A stretch of 64,000 bases of DNA. Source: Lachnospiraceae bacterium. GTDB lineage: Bacteria > Bacillota > Clostridia > Lachnospirales > Lachnospiraceae. The DNA lies in contig JALERW010000022.1 in NCBI GenBank assembly GCA_022763925.1, positions 1-64,000 on the forward strand, read 5' to 3'. Positions 1 to 9,761 of this stretch are shown piece by piece; the stretch's first letter is position 1; every line of letters starts with the position of its first letter. Below the pieces are notes generated by a model. It saw only the letters and a program-made list of their open reading frames with translations, ran no database searches and was not told the origin of the DNA. The position numbers and the translations under genes are program-made.

Positions 1-405
1 TGGCTGCAGGGAGAGAGTGACACCAGTGCACAGAACACTCCGGAGGATTATGAAAAAGGGCTCACACAGCTTTTTGATAATTTTAAGATCCTGGGTGTGG
101 AGAAATGCTTTGTGATCCGTATCGGGCTGGATCTGGAGCGGGATTCAAAGGGAATCGATCATGTGATCCAAGCGCAGACAGACCTGTGCCGGAGCTCCGG
201 GGATTTTATCCTGGTATCCACGCAGGCGGTAACCCTTGTGGAAAAGGGGATGATGCAGGATCGGATGCATTATACCCAGGAGGGTTATAATCTGATCGGG
301 GAAGAGGCCGGAGCCAATGCCGGAAGCTATGTGGCCACGGGAAAAGAGCCGTCCATGTATGATCCGTATTACGATGAGGAATATGAGGGAAAAAATGAAA
401 GCTGA
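1..405 (+). CDS. Sialate O-acetylesterase / SGNH-type carbohydrate esterase, C-terminal part (5' truncated by window edge)
   Basis: Frame 1 is open from base 1 (WLQGESDTSAQNTPEDYEKGL...); WxQGESD motif is typical of SASA-domain esterases; C-terminal DRMHYTQEGYNLIGEEAG resembles the catalytic His block. Confidence 0.75.
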   Translation, partial: WLQGESDTSAQNTPEDYEKGLTQLFDNFKILGVEKCFVIRIGLDLERDSKGIDHVIQAQTDLCRSSGDFILVSTQAVTLVEKGMMQDRMHYTQEGYNLIGEEAGANAGSYVATGKEPSMYDPYYDEEYEGKNES

Positions 406-1306
406 TGTAATTATACCGGTGTACAAACCGGATCAAAGGCTGCACGCTCTGCTGGAACGCCTGAGAAAGCAGACGGTACAGCCGGGAAAGATCCTTTTGA
501 TGAATACGGAGGAACGTTATTTTGATCCGGGAATCTGTGAGGGGATTGCCGGAGTGGAGGTGCATCATGTGCCGAAGGCACAGTTCGATCACGGAGGAAC
601 GCGGCATCAGGCGGTGCAGTATTCGGATGCGGATATCCTTGTTTTTATGACGCAGGATGCCATGCCGAAGGATCGGCATCTTCTGGAGGAGCTGATCCGG
701 CCGCTTACAGAAGGGAAGGCCAGCGTCTCCTATGCCAGGCAGCTGCCTGCCCCTGACTGCCGGGAACTGGAACGATATACCAGAGCCTTCAATTATCCGC
801 CGCAGAGCTGCATCAAATCTGCAGAGGATCTGGAACGGCTTGGAATCAAAACCTTTTTCTGCTCCAATGTCTGTGCGGCATATCTGCGCAGAGATTATGA
901 TGCCATGGGAGGCTTTATCCGGAAGACGATTTTCAATGAGGATATGATCATGGCAGGAAGGATGATTCAATCCGGGAAAAGGATTGCCTATACCGCACAG
1001 GCCAGGGTGGTGCATTCTCACAATTATACGGGAAGCATGCAGTTTCACCGGAATTTTGATCTTGCAGTATCTCAGGCGGATCATCCGGAGATCTTTTCGG
1101 GGATTTCCTCACAAAAGGAGGGAATCCGGCTGGTAAAAGAGACCGCGCTTCATTTCCTGCGGACAGGAAAGCCCTGGCTGATCGGAGAGCTTATAATAAA
1201 AAGCGGATGTAAATTTCTTGGATACCGTCTGGGAAAAAATTACCGGAAGCTTCCGAAAAAGGTTATTAAATATTGTACAATGAATCCGTCTTACTGGGAT
1301 TTTTAA
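395..1306 (+). CDS. Glycosyltransferase family 2 (rhamnosyltransferase-like)
   Basis: MKADVIIPVYKPDQRLHALLERL start and DILVFMTQDAMP motif; internal ATG at 395 preferred over the ORF-track start. Confidence 0.8.
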   Translation: MKADVIIPVYKPDQRLHALLERLRKQTVQPGKILLMNTEERYFDPGICEGIAGVEVHHVPKAQFDHGGTRHQAVQYSDADILVFMTQDAMPKDRHLLEELIRPLTEGKASVSYARQLPAPDCRELERYTRAFNYPPQSCIKSAEDLERLGIKTFFCSNVCAAYLRRDYDAMGGFIRKTIFNEDMIMAGRMIQSGKRIAYTAQARVVHSHNYTGSMQFHRNFDLAVSQADHPEIFSGISSQKEGIRLVKETALHFLRTGKPWLIGELIIKSGCKFLGYRLGKNYRKLPKKVIKYCTMNPSYWDF

Positions 1307-1319
1307 AGGAGGAGTTATC

Positions 1320-3146
1320 ATGTGTGGAATTGTAGGTTATATCGGAGACGAGCAGGCAGCCCCCATCCTTCTGGATGGACTTTCCAAACTGGAATATCGG
1401 GGATATGATTCAGCCGGAATTGCGGTATACGGGGATCAGGGGATCAAAGTGGTGAAGGCTACCGGAAGACTGAAGGTACTGGATGAGCTTACCCATGGAG
1501 GGAGCATGCTTCCGGGAACCACAGGAATCGGCCATACCAGGTGGGCCACGCACGGGGCGCCGTCAGATATCAATGCTCATCCGCATTTCAATAAGGATGA
1601 GTCGATCGTTGTGGTACATAACGGGATAATTGAAAATTATCTGAAGCTGAAAAAGCGTCTGCAGAGCAAGGGCTATGAATTTGTATCCGAAACGGATACG
1701 GAGGTGCTTGCCCATCTGCTGGATTACTACTATGAAGGAGATCCGCTGGAAGCCATTACGAAAATCATGCATCGGGTGGAGGGCTCTTATGCGCTGGGAA
1801 TCCTGTTCCGGGATCATCCGGATGAGCTGTATGCGGTGCGCAAGGACAGTCCTCTGATCGTTGGGGAAAGCGGGGATGGAAATCTGATTGCTTCTGACGT
1901 TCCTGCAGTTTTGAAATACACAAGAGACGTTTATTTTATTGAAAATGAAGAAATTGTCTGTCTGACGAAAGATAAAATCACCTTCTATAATATTGATGAG
2001 GAGGAAATCAGCAAGGAGCCGACCCGGATCGGCTGGGATATGGAGGCTGCGGAAAAGGGCGGTTATGAGCATTTTATGCTCAAGGAGATCTATGAACAGC
2101 CCAAAGCGGTGGCTGATACGCTGAATCCCCGGATCAAAGACGGAAAAATAGTGATTGATGAGCTGGGAATGACGGATGAGGATATCCGGAAAATCAAAAA
2201 GATTTTCATTGTCGCCTGCGGATCGGCGTATCACACCGGTGTGACCGGGAAATATGTGTTTGAAGGTCTGGCGAGAATTCCGGTGGAGGTGGATCTGGCC
2301 AGTGAATTCCGTTACCGCAATCCAATTCTGGAGCCGGATACGCTGGTGATCATTGTCAGCCAGTCCGGAGAGACAGCAGATTCTCTTGCGGCCCTCCGGG
2401 AAGCAAAAGCGAGGGGCATCCGTGTTCTTGGAATCGTGAATGTAGTGGGAAGCTCCATTGCCAGAGAGGCAGATAATGTGATGTATACCTGGGCCGGACC
2501 GGAGATATCCGTGGCTACTACGAAGGCATACAGCACGCAGCTGGCAGCTCAGTATCTTCTTGCTGTAAAATTTGCTCATGCAAGAGGCGTAATTACGGAT
2601 GAGGAGCTTGCCGGATATATTTCAGATCTGAAAAAGCTTCCGGATCAGATTGAGCTTGTGCTTGGCTGCAAGGAGAAGGTTCAGCGGTTTGCAAACCGTT
2701 ATCTGGCAGCAAAGGATATTTTCTTTATCGGAAGAGGGATCGATTACGCCATTTCTCTGGAGGGATCGCTGAAGCTGAAGGAAATTTCCTACATTCATTC
2801 AGAGGCCTATGCGGCAGGTGAGCTGAAGCATGGGACCATTTCTCTGATTGAGGAGGGAACGCTTGTTACGGCAGTTCTGACACAGGAGGAGCTCTATCAG
2901 AAGATGATCAGCAATATGGTGGAGGTCCGCACCCGCGGGGCATTTGTAATGGCAGTCACCAATGTGGGGAATCAGGAAGTGGAAAAGACAGCGGATTTTG
3001 TTCTTTATATTCCGAAAACGAACCGGTATTTTACCAATTCTCTTGCGATCATACCTCTGCAGCTGTTCGGTTATTATGTATCCCTCGGAAAGGGACTGGA
3101 TGTGGATAAGCCGAGAAATCTGGCAAAGTCTGTGACAGTGGAGTAG
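1320..3146 (+). CDS. glmS: Glutamine--fructose-6-phosphate aminotransferase (isomerizing)
   Basis: MCGIVGYIGDEQAAPILLDGLSKLEYRGYDSAG; SIS domains; C-term KPRNLAKSVTVE. Confidence 0.98.
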   Translation: MCGIVGYIGDEQAAPILLDGLSKLEYRGYDSAGIAVYGDQGIKVVKATGRLKVLDELTHGGSMLPGTTGIGHTRWATHGAPSDINAHPHFNKDESIVVVHNGIIENYLKLKKRLQSKGYEFVSETDTEVLAHLLDYYYEGDPLEAITKIMHRVEGSYALGILFRDHPDELYAVRKDSPLIVGESGDGNLIASDVPAVLKYTRDVYFIENEEIVCLTKDKITFYNIDEEEISKEPTRIGWDMEAAEKGGYEHFMLKEIYEQPKAVADTLNPRIKDGKIVIDELGMTDEDIRKIKKIFIVACGSAYHTGVTGKYVFEGLARIPVEVDLASEFRYRNPILEPDTLVIIVSQSGETADSLAALREAKARGIRVLGIVNVVGSSIAREADNVMYTWAGPEISVATTKAYSTQLAAQYLLAVKFAHARGVITDEELAGYISDLKKLPDQIELVLGCKEKVQRFANRYLAAKDIFFIGRGIDYAISLEGSLKLKEISYIHSEAYAAGELKHGTISLIEEGTLVTAVLTQEELYQKMISNMVEVRTRGAFVMAVTNVGNQEVEKTADFVLYIPKTNRYFTNSLAIIPLQLFGYYVSLGKGLDVDKPRNLAKSVTVE

Positions 3147-3155
3147 GCGGCCGGT

Positions 3156-3377
3156 ATGATAAAAGTATATGGCTGCCCTGCCTGTGCAAGGCTTGAGATC
3201 GGTTCCATGCGCAAGGGTATGATGTGTCGGGACTGTGAAAGACAGATGGAGCGCCTTCCTCTGACATTTCTGGAATTTACGGAGATGTCGGAGAGCGAGC
3301 GTATGATCTATGCCCGGAAATGGGTGTCAGGATTGAGGGAAATTCCCGAAAAATCGGGGCATTTCAAAGTTATTTAA
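3156..3377 (+). CDS. Small zinc-ribbon-like protein of unknown function
   Basis: 73-aa ORF with CPAC ... CRDC pairs, directly downstream of glmS. Confidence 0.6.
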   Translation: MIKVYGCPACARLEIGSMRKGMMCRDCERQMERLPLTFLEFTEMSESERMIYARKWVSGLREIPEKSGHFKVI

Positions 3378-3382
3378 AATAA

Positions 3383-3398
3383 TAAACACAGATTAAAC
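3383..3398 (+). promoter_or_regulatory. 11-bp-phased direct repeat (ATAAACACAGATTAAACACA), candidate OmpR-family response regulator box upstream of htrA-like gene
   Basis: TAAAC at 3383 and 3394, exactly 11 bp apart, just upstream of a TATTCT -10-like hexamer. Confidence 0.4.
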
Positions 3399-3445
3399 AC
3401 AATTTCCTGATATTCTCTAGGTGTAATAAGAAAGGGGAATGTAAT

Positions 3446-4846
3446 ATGTTCAATGATGAATATAAAGATACGGGAAATTACAGCGGAAATACAACGGGAA
3501 GCGGGTATGGCAGCTATCAGTATTCCAGCTATTCGGATCCGGACAGAGACCCGGATAAAAAGAAGAAAAAGAAGGGCGGCTTTCTAAGGTCTCTGGCCCT
3601 GTGCATTGTGCTGGCGCTGGTATTCGGCGTTGTGGCCGGAGCGGCTTTTCAGGTGACGGATTATATCGGAGATCAGGTGCGCAAAAATGATGCGGGAGAT
3701 GAGGTGATCACCGACAGCGATGAGGTTGCTGCGGCACTGGGAAGTGCGGTACAGAGTGAAACCTCCAAATCATCTGCCACGGTGACTACCGTATATGATG
3801 TATCTGCAGTGGCAGATAAGACGATCCCCAGTCTGGTATCGATTACCAATAAGAGCGTACAGGAGATCCAGAGCTTTTTCGGTACCTTTACCCAGTCCAG
3901 CGAGAGCAGCGGAAGCGGCATTATCGTCGGGAAAAACGATGACGAGCTTCTGATCGTCACCAATAATCACGTGATTGAGGGCAGTGAACAGCTGAATGTA
4001 TGCTTTATTGATGAGCAGATCTGTTCTGCCCTGGTAAAAGGAACGGATGCGGGGCATGATCTGGCGGTTGTTGCAGTAAAGCTGGAGGATATCCCGGAGG
4101 AGACCATGGGGAAGATTTCCATCGCAGAGCTTGGCAATTCGGACGATCTGAAGATTGGTGAGCCTGTGATTGCCATAGGAAATGCCCTGGGCTACGGACA
4201 GTCGGTAACTACCGGTGTGGTCAGTGCATTGAACCGGGAGGCAACCATTGACAACGTGACCTACAGCAATCTGATTCAGACGGATGCGGCCATCAATCCC
4301 GGCAACAGCGGCGGAGCGCTTCTGAATATGAACGGTCAGGTGATCGGTATTAATTCCGCAAAGCTGGCGTCCAGTGAGATTGAGGGTATGGGATACGCGA
4401 TTTCCATTTCTACGGCAGAGCCGATCATCGGTGATCTGATGAACCGTACGACCAGAACCCGTGTGGAAAATGAAGAGGACAGGGGCTATCTTGGAATTTC
4501 CGGTGTGGATGTAACCGCGGAGATTGCGGAACAGATGGGAGTGCCCACCGGTGCTTATGTGGCATCTGTTGTGGATGGCTCCGGTGCGGATCAGGCGGGC
4601 CTGAAGAAGGGGGATGTCATAACAAAATTTGACGGTGCCGGTGTAAGCTCCATGACGAGTCTGAAGGATCTGCTTACCTATTATGAGAAGGGTGAGACAG
4701 TCACGATCGTTTATGAACGTGCGGATGACGGCCAGTATGTGGAGCATACGGCAGAACTGACACTGAGTGACCAGAGTGTGATCCAGCAGGATGCTCAGAG
4801 CCAGAATCCTTCCTCCGGGCAAAAGCAGCGGCAGCAGGGCAGATAG
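3446..4846 (+). CDS. Membrane-anchored HtrA/DegP-type serine protease with PDZ domain
   Basis: N-terminal TM, TNNHVI, GHDLAVV, NPGNSGGALLNMNGQVIGIN, C-terminal PDZ. Confidence 0.93.
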   Translation: MFNDEYKDTGNYSGNTTGSGYGSYQYSSYSDPDRDPDKKKKKKGGFLRSLALCIVLALVFGVVAGAAFQVTDYIGDQVRKNDAGDEVITDSDEVAAALGSAVQSETSKSSATVTTVYDVSAVADKTIPSLVSITNKSVQEIQSFFGTFTQSSESSGSGIIVGKNDDELLIVTNNHVIEGSEQLNVCFIDEQICSALVKGTDAGHDLAVVAVKLEDIPEETMGKISIAELGNSDDLKIGEPVIAIGNALGYGQSVTTGVVSALNREATIDNVTYSNLIQTDAAINPGNSGGALLNMNGQVIGINSAKLASSEIEGMGYAISISTAEPIIGDLMNRTTRTRVENEEDRGYLGISGVDVTAEIAEQMGVPTGAYVASVVDGSGADQAGLKKGDVITKFDGAGVSSMTSLKDLLTYYEKGETVTIVYERADDGQYVEHTAELTLSDQSVIQQDAQSQNPSSGQKQRQQGR

Positions 4847-4889
4847 GTGCAGGACGTCGATGATATAGAGGCGCTTCAGAATCATGTAA

Positions 4890-4928
4890 AGGGAACAGAG
4901 GCTATCAGGTCTTCTGTTCCCTTCTGTT
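4890..4928 (+). terminator. Rho-independent terminator between convergent genes
   Basis: AGGGAACAGA ... TCTGTTCCCTT stem followed by CTGTTTT. Confidence 0.6.
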
Positions 4929-7130
4929 TTGCAAGGCATAGCATACGGCAAGCAGGAGCTCGCCAAGCAGAAGGACTGCGCAAAGAAAATACCAGCTTCC
5001 GGGGCGGAAATACGTATCTTCATAGGAACAGTATACCATGAAATTCAGGTCTGCCTTATTTACAGCCACACCGTTTTCTGACAGGGTTCCGGGCAGGTAG
5101 GCATCGTGATTTCCGGTATCATATCGGAGAAAAGCGATACTGTTGGATTCGTCGCCCTTCAGACAGGTGATCCTGATGGTATATTCCGTAAGAGCTTCCG
5201 GCCGGGCCTGCGTGTCCAGACCAAAATAAAAGTAATCGTAGTCGAACACATCGTTTCCGGTAACGGTCTGCGAAAGAAGCACCTCTCCGTTTTCGGATGT
5301 GACAGTAACCAGATATTCGGAGTCACGTCCTTCCGGAAGAACGTTCTTTACCCGGACACATACCCGGTTGAAGGGCTTGTCTGCGCAGAAGGTCTGCTCC
5401 AGTGTGTTGCCTGCAGTTAGTCCGCTCTGTTCTGAGGAGGTATAGGTTTTCTGACTGATAACGGAGTCATGTCGTTTTACAGGCGTATGGATAAAGTCTG
5501 CCGTATGACAGAACAGCCATCCTGCAGTGCCTGCGGCGATCAGAACAAGGACGGCGGCAGCCGGACCTCCAAAACGGTGTACAGAAAGCGAGGTATCTGC
5601 CCTGGCTTCAGAAGGGCGGCAATACAGAGCATCAAATCCGGCTGCGGCAAGTGCAAAAAGCAGAAAGGAGAAGCACAGGCTGTACAGCTCTCCGGTTTCC
5701 CACAGCACATGGAACAGAGTGCCGCCCAGCAGGTTCAGCTGAAGCAGCAGCAGCGGCTTTTCCTGCTCCGTAAGAAAGCGATCGGGCGTCTTCCTTCGAA
5801 TGAGAAGAAGAAGGGAGCCGATTGTGGTAAAGAGAAACAGGAAGCAGCGCATCATCTGCATATAGCAGACGAGAAAATCCTTTTTGTCTTCCAGAAGATA
5901 GGTGTGCAGTTTTCCGGTATCCGCATATTGATTCAGGTAGGAGACGTAATCGTCGGTGCCGTCTGCCCAGGTACGAACCATTTTACGGCCGGCAAGCCTC
6001 AGAATGCCGGAAGGGCCAAGATCCTTCAGACGCCGGGACAGTTTTTGTTCATTGAGTGTCTGCTTGGCTTCTTTTGTGGGGGCATTTCTGGTATCATAAT
6101 AGTCCTGGGTATTGAACATTCCGTCGGTTTCCTCAAGTGCTCCCATGGCAAGCCAGCTGACGACAGGAAAAGCAGTGTCTGTATAGTCGAAATCCACATA
6201 ATGCTTCTGGATGGCTCCGAATGCTGAGAGGCTGACGGCAAGAGACAGAATCAGGGCAAGAAATCCGGGCAGCAGGGCTCTTAATTTCCCTGCGAAGCCC
6301 AGCAGGGCCCAGATAGCTGCTGCAATCAGGGTGATCATAACGGTAGCGCGGATTTTGAAGCCGAGAATCAGTACAAGTCCCAGAAGCGCTCCGCAGCGGA
6401 TCTGACTTTTTTTGCTGTCAGAATGAATCAGCAAAAGAAACAGGAACAAAGCTCCCATAAGGAATGGCATGGAAAAGGTGCTGGTGTAGGCGAAGCCGGG
6501 CCATAGGTATACGAGAGGATTGATAAGGCACAGAAACAGGAACAGGCGGGCAGCGTTTCCGGTACACCAGTTTTTCAGTATGCAAAAGGTCAGAAATACA
6601 GCAAGGTCCATGCACAGGGCGTTCAGAATCTGAAGGAGTACCATGAGCCCGGTATCGGCAAGCCCGAAAGCGGAACCGATGGAAAGAATCCAGTAACAGA
6701 TCAGGGTGAAGGGGATGTTATTGGGATAGATTCCGTAATAGCCTTCCATTACGGTACCTGAGACCGTATGAGTGGAAAGCATGTGCAGTGCTTCATCAAA
6801 TACCCGGTAAGGATCGTACATAAAGGTGCTTTGCCCAATGCTGCAGATCAGAAGCAGCTGTCCGGCAAAAAGAATTGTGAATACGAGGACGGTGAAAAAC
6901 CGTTCTTTTTTTTCGCTCGCAGAAGCCATGAACCGGAGAAAGATGCCGCAGAGGGCGGCGATAAGAAGCGCTCCGGCAGCGATCACCGCAATTTGCTCTG
7001 CCCTGGAAAGCAGGGGATAGAGAAAACCGGCTCTGTCCCATTCGGTGAAGGTGAAGCGTGTGATATATGCAGCTGCTGCAGTGAAAATCAGGAGAAACAG
7101 CTTTGCAGAAAGCCCCGATAGTTTTCTCAT
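4905..7130 (-). CDS. Polytopic membrane protein, GT39/PMT-like glycosyltransferase
   Basis: 741 aa with many TM segments and a large C-terminal extracellular domain; overall architecture of bacterial dolichyl-phosphate-mannose-type transferases. Confidence 0.6.
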   Translation of the reverse strand: MRKLSGLSAKLFLLIFTAAAAYITRFTFTEWDRAGFLYPLLSRAEQIAVIAAGALLIAALCGIFLRFMASASEKKERFFTVLVFTILFAGQLLLICSIGQSTFMYDPYRVFDEALHMLSTHTVSGTVMEGYYGIYPNNIPFTLICYWILSIGSAFGLADTGLMVLLQILNALCMDLAVFLTFCILKNWCTGNAARLFLFLCLINPLVYLWPGFAYTSTFSMPFLMGALFLFLLLIHSDSKKSQIRCGALLGLVLILGFKIRATVMITLIAAAIWALLGFAGKLRALLPGFLALILSLAVSLSAFGAIQKHYVDFDYTDTAFPVVSWLAMGALEETDGMFNTQDYYDTRNAPTKEAKQTLNEQKLSRRLKDLGPSGILRLAGRKMVRTWADGTDDYVSYLNQYADTGKLHTYLLEDKKDFLVCYMQMMRCFLFLFTTIGSLLLLIRRKTPDRFLTEQEKPLLLLQLNLLGGTLFHVLWETGELYSLCFSFLLFALAAAGFDALYCRPSEARADTSLSVHRFGGPAAAVLVLIAAGTAGWLFCHTADFIHTPVKRHDSVISQKTYTSSEQSGLTAGNTLEQTFCADKPFNRVCVRVKNVLPEGRDSEYLVTVTSENGEVLLSQTVTGNDVFDYDYFYFGLDTQARPEALTEYTIRITCLKGDESNSIAFLRYDTGNHDAYLPGTLSENGVAVNKADLNFMVYCSYEDTYFRPGSWYFLCAVLLLGELLLAVCYALQNRREQKT

Positions 7131-7326
7131 ATAAAAACCTCCCTTAGTCAGAAGATGTAAAAATTATAGCACAGATCCATGCCCCGGGACAGCACTTTTG
7201 TCGGGCTGTTTGCCTTTTTGTTCTGTACATATGCTTTGCAGGATTCAGTTTAGAAAAACTTCACTTGTGGCCGGGTGACAGGTGGGATATAATGAAACAA
7301 GAGTATGATGAAGGAGAAGACAGCCT

Positions 7327-8799
7327 ATGGATGATAAAAATACAACAATTGTTGACGATAAAGAGGAAATTGTGGACGGAGAGGTACTGGATACGGCCGG
7401 TGATCCGAAGGGAGACGAGGAGGAGTATGAGAAGGTCTGCTTCGTCTGCCGTCGGCCGGAGAGCAAGACCGGTAAGATGATCACCATGCAGCCGAATCTG
7501 CATATCTGTCCGGACTGCATGCAGAAGACCTTTGATGTAATGAAGAACTCCGGCTTCGATTTTGACGGAGCCATGAACGGGAAGAGCAATGGAATGCCGG
7601 ATATGTCCAAAATGCCCAATATCAGTATGATCAATCTGGCAGATCTCCAGAATATGGTACCGAAGCGCCAGAAGGTTAAAAAGAAAAAGCCACAGGAGGA
7701 GACTGAAAAGAAAGCCTTTGACATCAAATCCATTCCGGCACCTCATAAGATCAAGGCGAAGCTGGATGATTATGTAGTGGGGCAGGAGCAGGCCAAGAAG
7801 GTGATTTCCGTGGCTGTTTATAATCATTATAAGCGGGTTGCTACCAACAGCATGGATGACATAGAGATTGAAAAATCCAATATTCTGATGATCGGACCCA
7901 CCGGTTCCGGGAAAACATATCTGGTGAAAACACTGGCGAAGCTTCTTGACGTGCCGCTGGCCATCACGGATGCCACCTCCCTGACGGAGGCAGGCTATAT
8001 CGGCGATGATATTGAAAGCGTGGTGAGTAAGCTTCTGGCTGCCGCGGATAATGATGTGGAGAAAGCGGAGAAGGGCATCATTTTTATCGATGAGATCGAC
8101 AAGCTGGCCAAAAAGCGCAATACCAATCAGAGGGATGTGAGCGGAGAATCCGTGCAGCAGGGGCTGCTGAAGCTTCTGGAGGGCAGCGAAGTGGAGGTTC
8201 CGGTGGGGGCAAACAGCAAGAATGCCATGGTGCCGCTGGAGACGGTAAATACAAAGAATATTCTGTTTATCTGCGGAGGTGCCTTCCCGGATCTGGAGGA
8301 GATTATAAAGGAACGCCTGAATCAGCAGGCTTCGGTGGGCTTCCAGGCGGATCTGAAGGATAAATACGATAAGGAAAAGAATCTGATCCGGAAGGTGACG
8401 GTGGAGGATATCAAGAATTTCGGAATGATACCGGAATTTATCGGCCGTCTGCCCATTCTGTGTACCCTGGACTGCATGACAAAGGAAATGCTGGTTAAGA
8501 TATTAAAGGAGCCCAAAAATGCGATTCTGAAACAGTATCAGAAGCTTCTGGCGCTGGATGAGGTCTGCCTGGAATTTGAGGATGATGCGCTGGAGGCCAT
8601 TGCAGATCAGGCTCTTCTGAAAGATACGGGTGCAAGAGCTCTCAGGGCAATTATTGAAGAATTTATGCTGGATATCATGTATGAGATACCAAAGGATGAT
8701 AATATAGGAAAGGTGACCATCACCAGAGCCTATATTGAAAAGACCGGAGGACCGATCATTTCCATGAGAGGAATTCCGGCTCTGGAGGCAGGACAGTAG
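7327..8799 (+). CDS. ClpX-like AAA+ ATPase (divergent, 490 aa)
   Basis: N-terminal CxxC...CxxC zinc finger, GPTGSGKT Walker A, DATSLTEAGYIGDD pore region, GIIFIDEIDKLAKK Walker B, GARALRAIIEEFMLDIMYE sensor II. Confidence 0.88.
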   Translation: MDDKNTTIVDDKEEIVDGEVLDTAGDPKGDEEEYEKVCFVCRRPESKTGKMITMQPNLHICPDCMQKTFDVMKNSGFDFDGAMNGKSNGMPDMSKMPNISMINLADLQNMVPKRQKVKKKKPQEETEKKAFDIKSIPAPHKIKAKLDDYVVGQEQAKKVISVAVYNHYKRVATNSMDDIEIEKSNILMIGPTGSGKTYLVKTLAKLLDVPLAITDATSLTEAGYIGDDIESVVSKLLAAADNDVEKAEKGIIFIDEIDKLAKKRNTNQRDVSGESVQQGLLKLLEGSEVEVPVGANSKNAMVPLETVNTKNILFICGGAFPDLEEIIKERLNQQASVGFQADLKDKYDKEKNLIRKVTVEDIKNFGMIPEFIGRLPILCTLDCMTKEMLVKILKEPKNAILKQYQKLLALDEVCLEFEDDALEAIADQALLKDTGARALRAIIEEFMLDIMYEIPKDDNIGKVTITRAYIEKTGGPIISMRGIPALEAGQ

Positions 8800-8800
8800 T

Positions 8801-9688
8801 ATGGGGAAGCATGCATATCTCATCATCGCCCATGATAAGTTTGAGCAGCTGAAAAGGCTGCTGCTTCTTCTGGATGATGAGAGAAACGATATTTATCTGC
8901 ATATCGACAGTAAAGCGAAGGATTTTTGTCAGGAAGAGTTTGAACAGCTTCTGAGCAGGGCAGGGCTGTTTTTTACGGAACGCACTTCCGTGATCTGGGG
9001 CTCATACAGCCAGATTCATTCGGAGCTGGTTCTCCTTAAGGCTGCGGTCCCGGGGCATTATTCCTATTACCATCTGCTCTCGGGAACGGATCTTCCGATC
9101 AAGAGCCAGGATGAGATCCATGCGTTTTTTGACAGCTGTGGGGACAGGGAATTTATTGATTTTGAAGGCCCGGTATTTAGGGAAGAGAAGAAGGTGCTGC
9201 TCCGCTATTATTATCGTTTTCAGGAGAAGCATGCAGGAAGAAGTAAGTGGCTGGATTTTCTGGATCAGATCAGCATTCGTCTGCAGAAGCTGTCCGGGGT
9301 GGACCGGCTTGCGGGCTGTACGCTGACTCTTCAGAAGGGGGCAAACTGGTTCAGCATAACGGATGGTCTGGCTGGTTATGTGGTTGAGATGGAGCCGCAG
9401 ATACAGAAGATGTATGCGCACACAAAATGCTGCGATGAGGTGTTTCTGCAGACTCTGGTGGTGAACAGTCCTTATCGGGAAAAGCTTTCCGATCCTTCCA
9501 TGCAGGGAGGGGAAGCAGGCTTTATGAGGCATATTGACTGGAACCGGGGAACTCCTTATACTTTCCGGAGCGAGGATTTTCGGGAGTTGATGGCATCTCC
9601 CTGCATGTTTGCAAGAAAATTTGACTTGCAGGTGGATGCCGGTATTATTGACCGAATTGCCGAGACGGTATCGGCCCCGCCGAAATAG
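8801..9688 (+). CDS. Beta-1,6-N-acetylglucosaminyltransferase-like (core-2/I-branching, GT14) enzyme
   Basis: MGKHAYLIIAHDKFEQLKRLLLLLDDERNDIYLHIDSK ... YYHLLSGTDLPIKS ... GANWFSIT. Confidence 0.8.
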   Translation: MGKHAYLIIAHDKFEQLKRLLLLLDDERNDIYLHIDSKAKDFCQEEFEQLLSRAGLFFTERTSVIWGSYSQIHSELVLLKAAVPGHYSYYHLLSGTDLPIKSQDEIHAFFDSCGDREFIDFEGPVFREEKKVLLRYYYRFQEKHAGRSKWLDFLDQISIRLQKLSGVDRLAGCTLTLQKGANWFSITDGLAGYVVEMEPQIQKMYAHTKCCDEVFLQTLVVNSPYREKLSDPSMQGGEAGFMRHIDWNRGTPYTFRSEDFRELMASPCMFARKFDLQVDAGIIDRIAETVSAPPK

Positions 9689-9761
9689 AAATGGGATTGG
9701 GCTGTCCGGCAGTTGAAACGGATAGAACGGAAGATACAGAAAAGAAAGTGAGGAATGGAAT

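Noticed and set aside
3770-5023. 417-aa minus-strand ORF opposite the HtrA-type gene
   Set aside because: Antisense shadow ORF; plus strand encodes a complete trypsin/PDZ protease.
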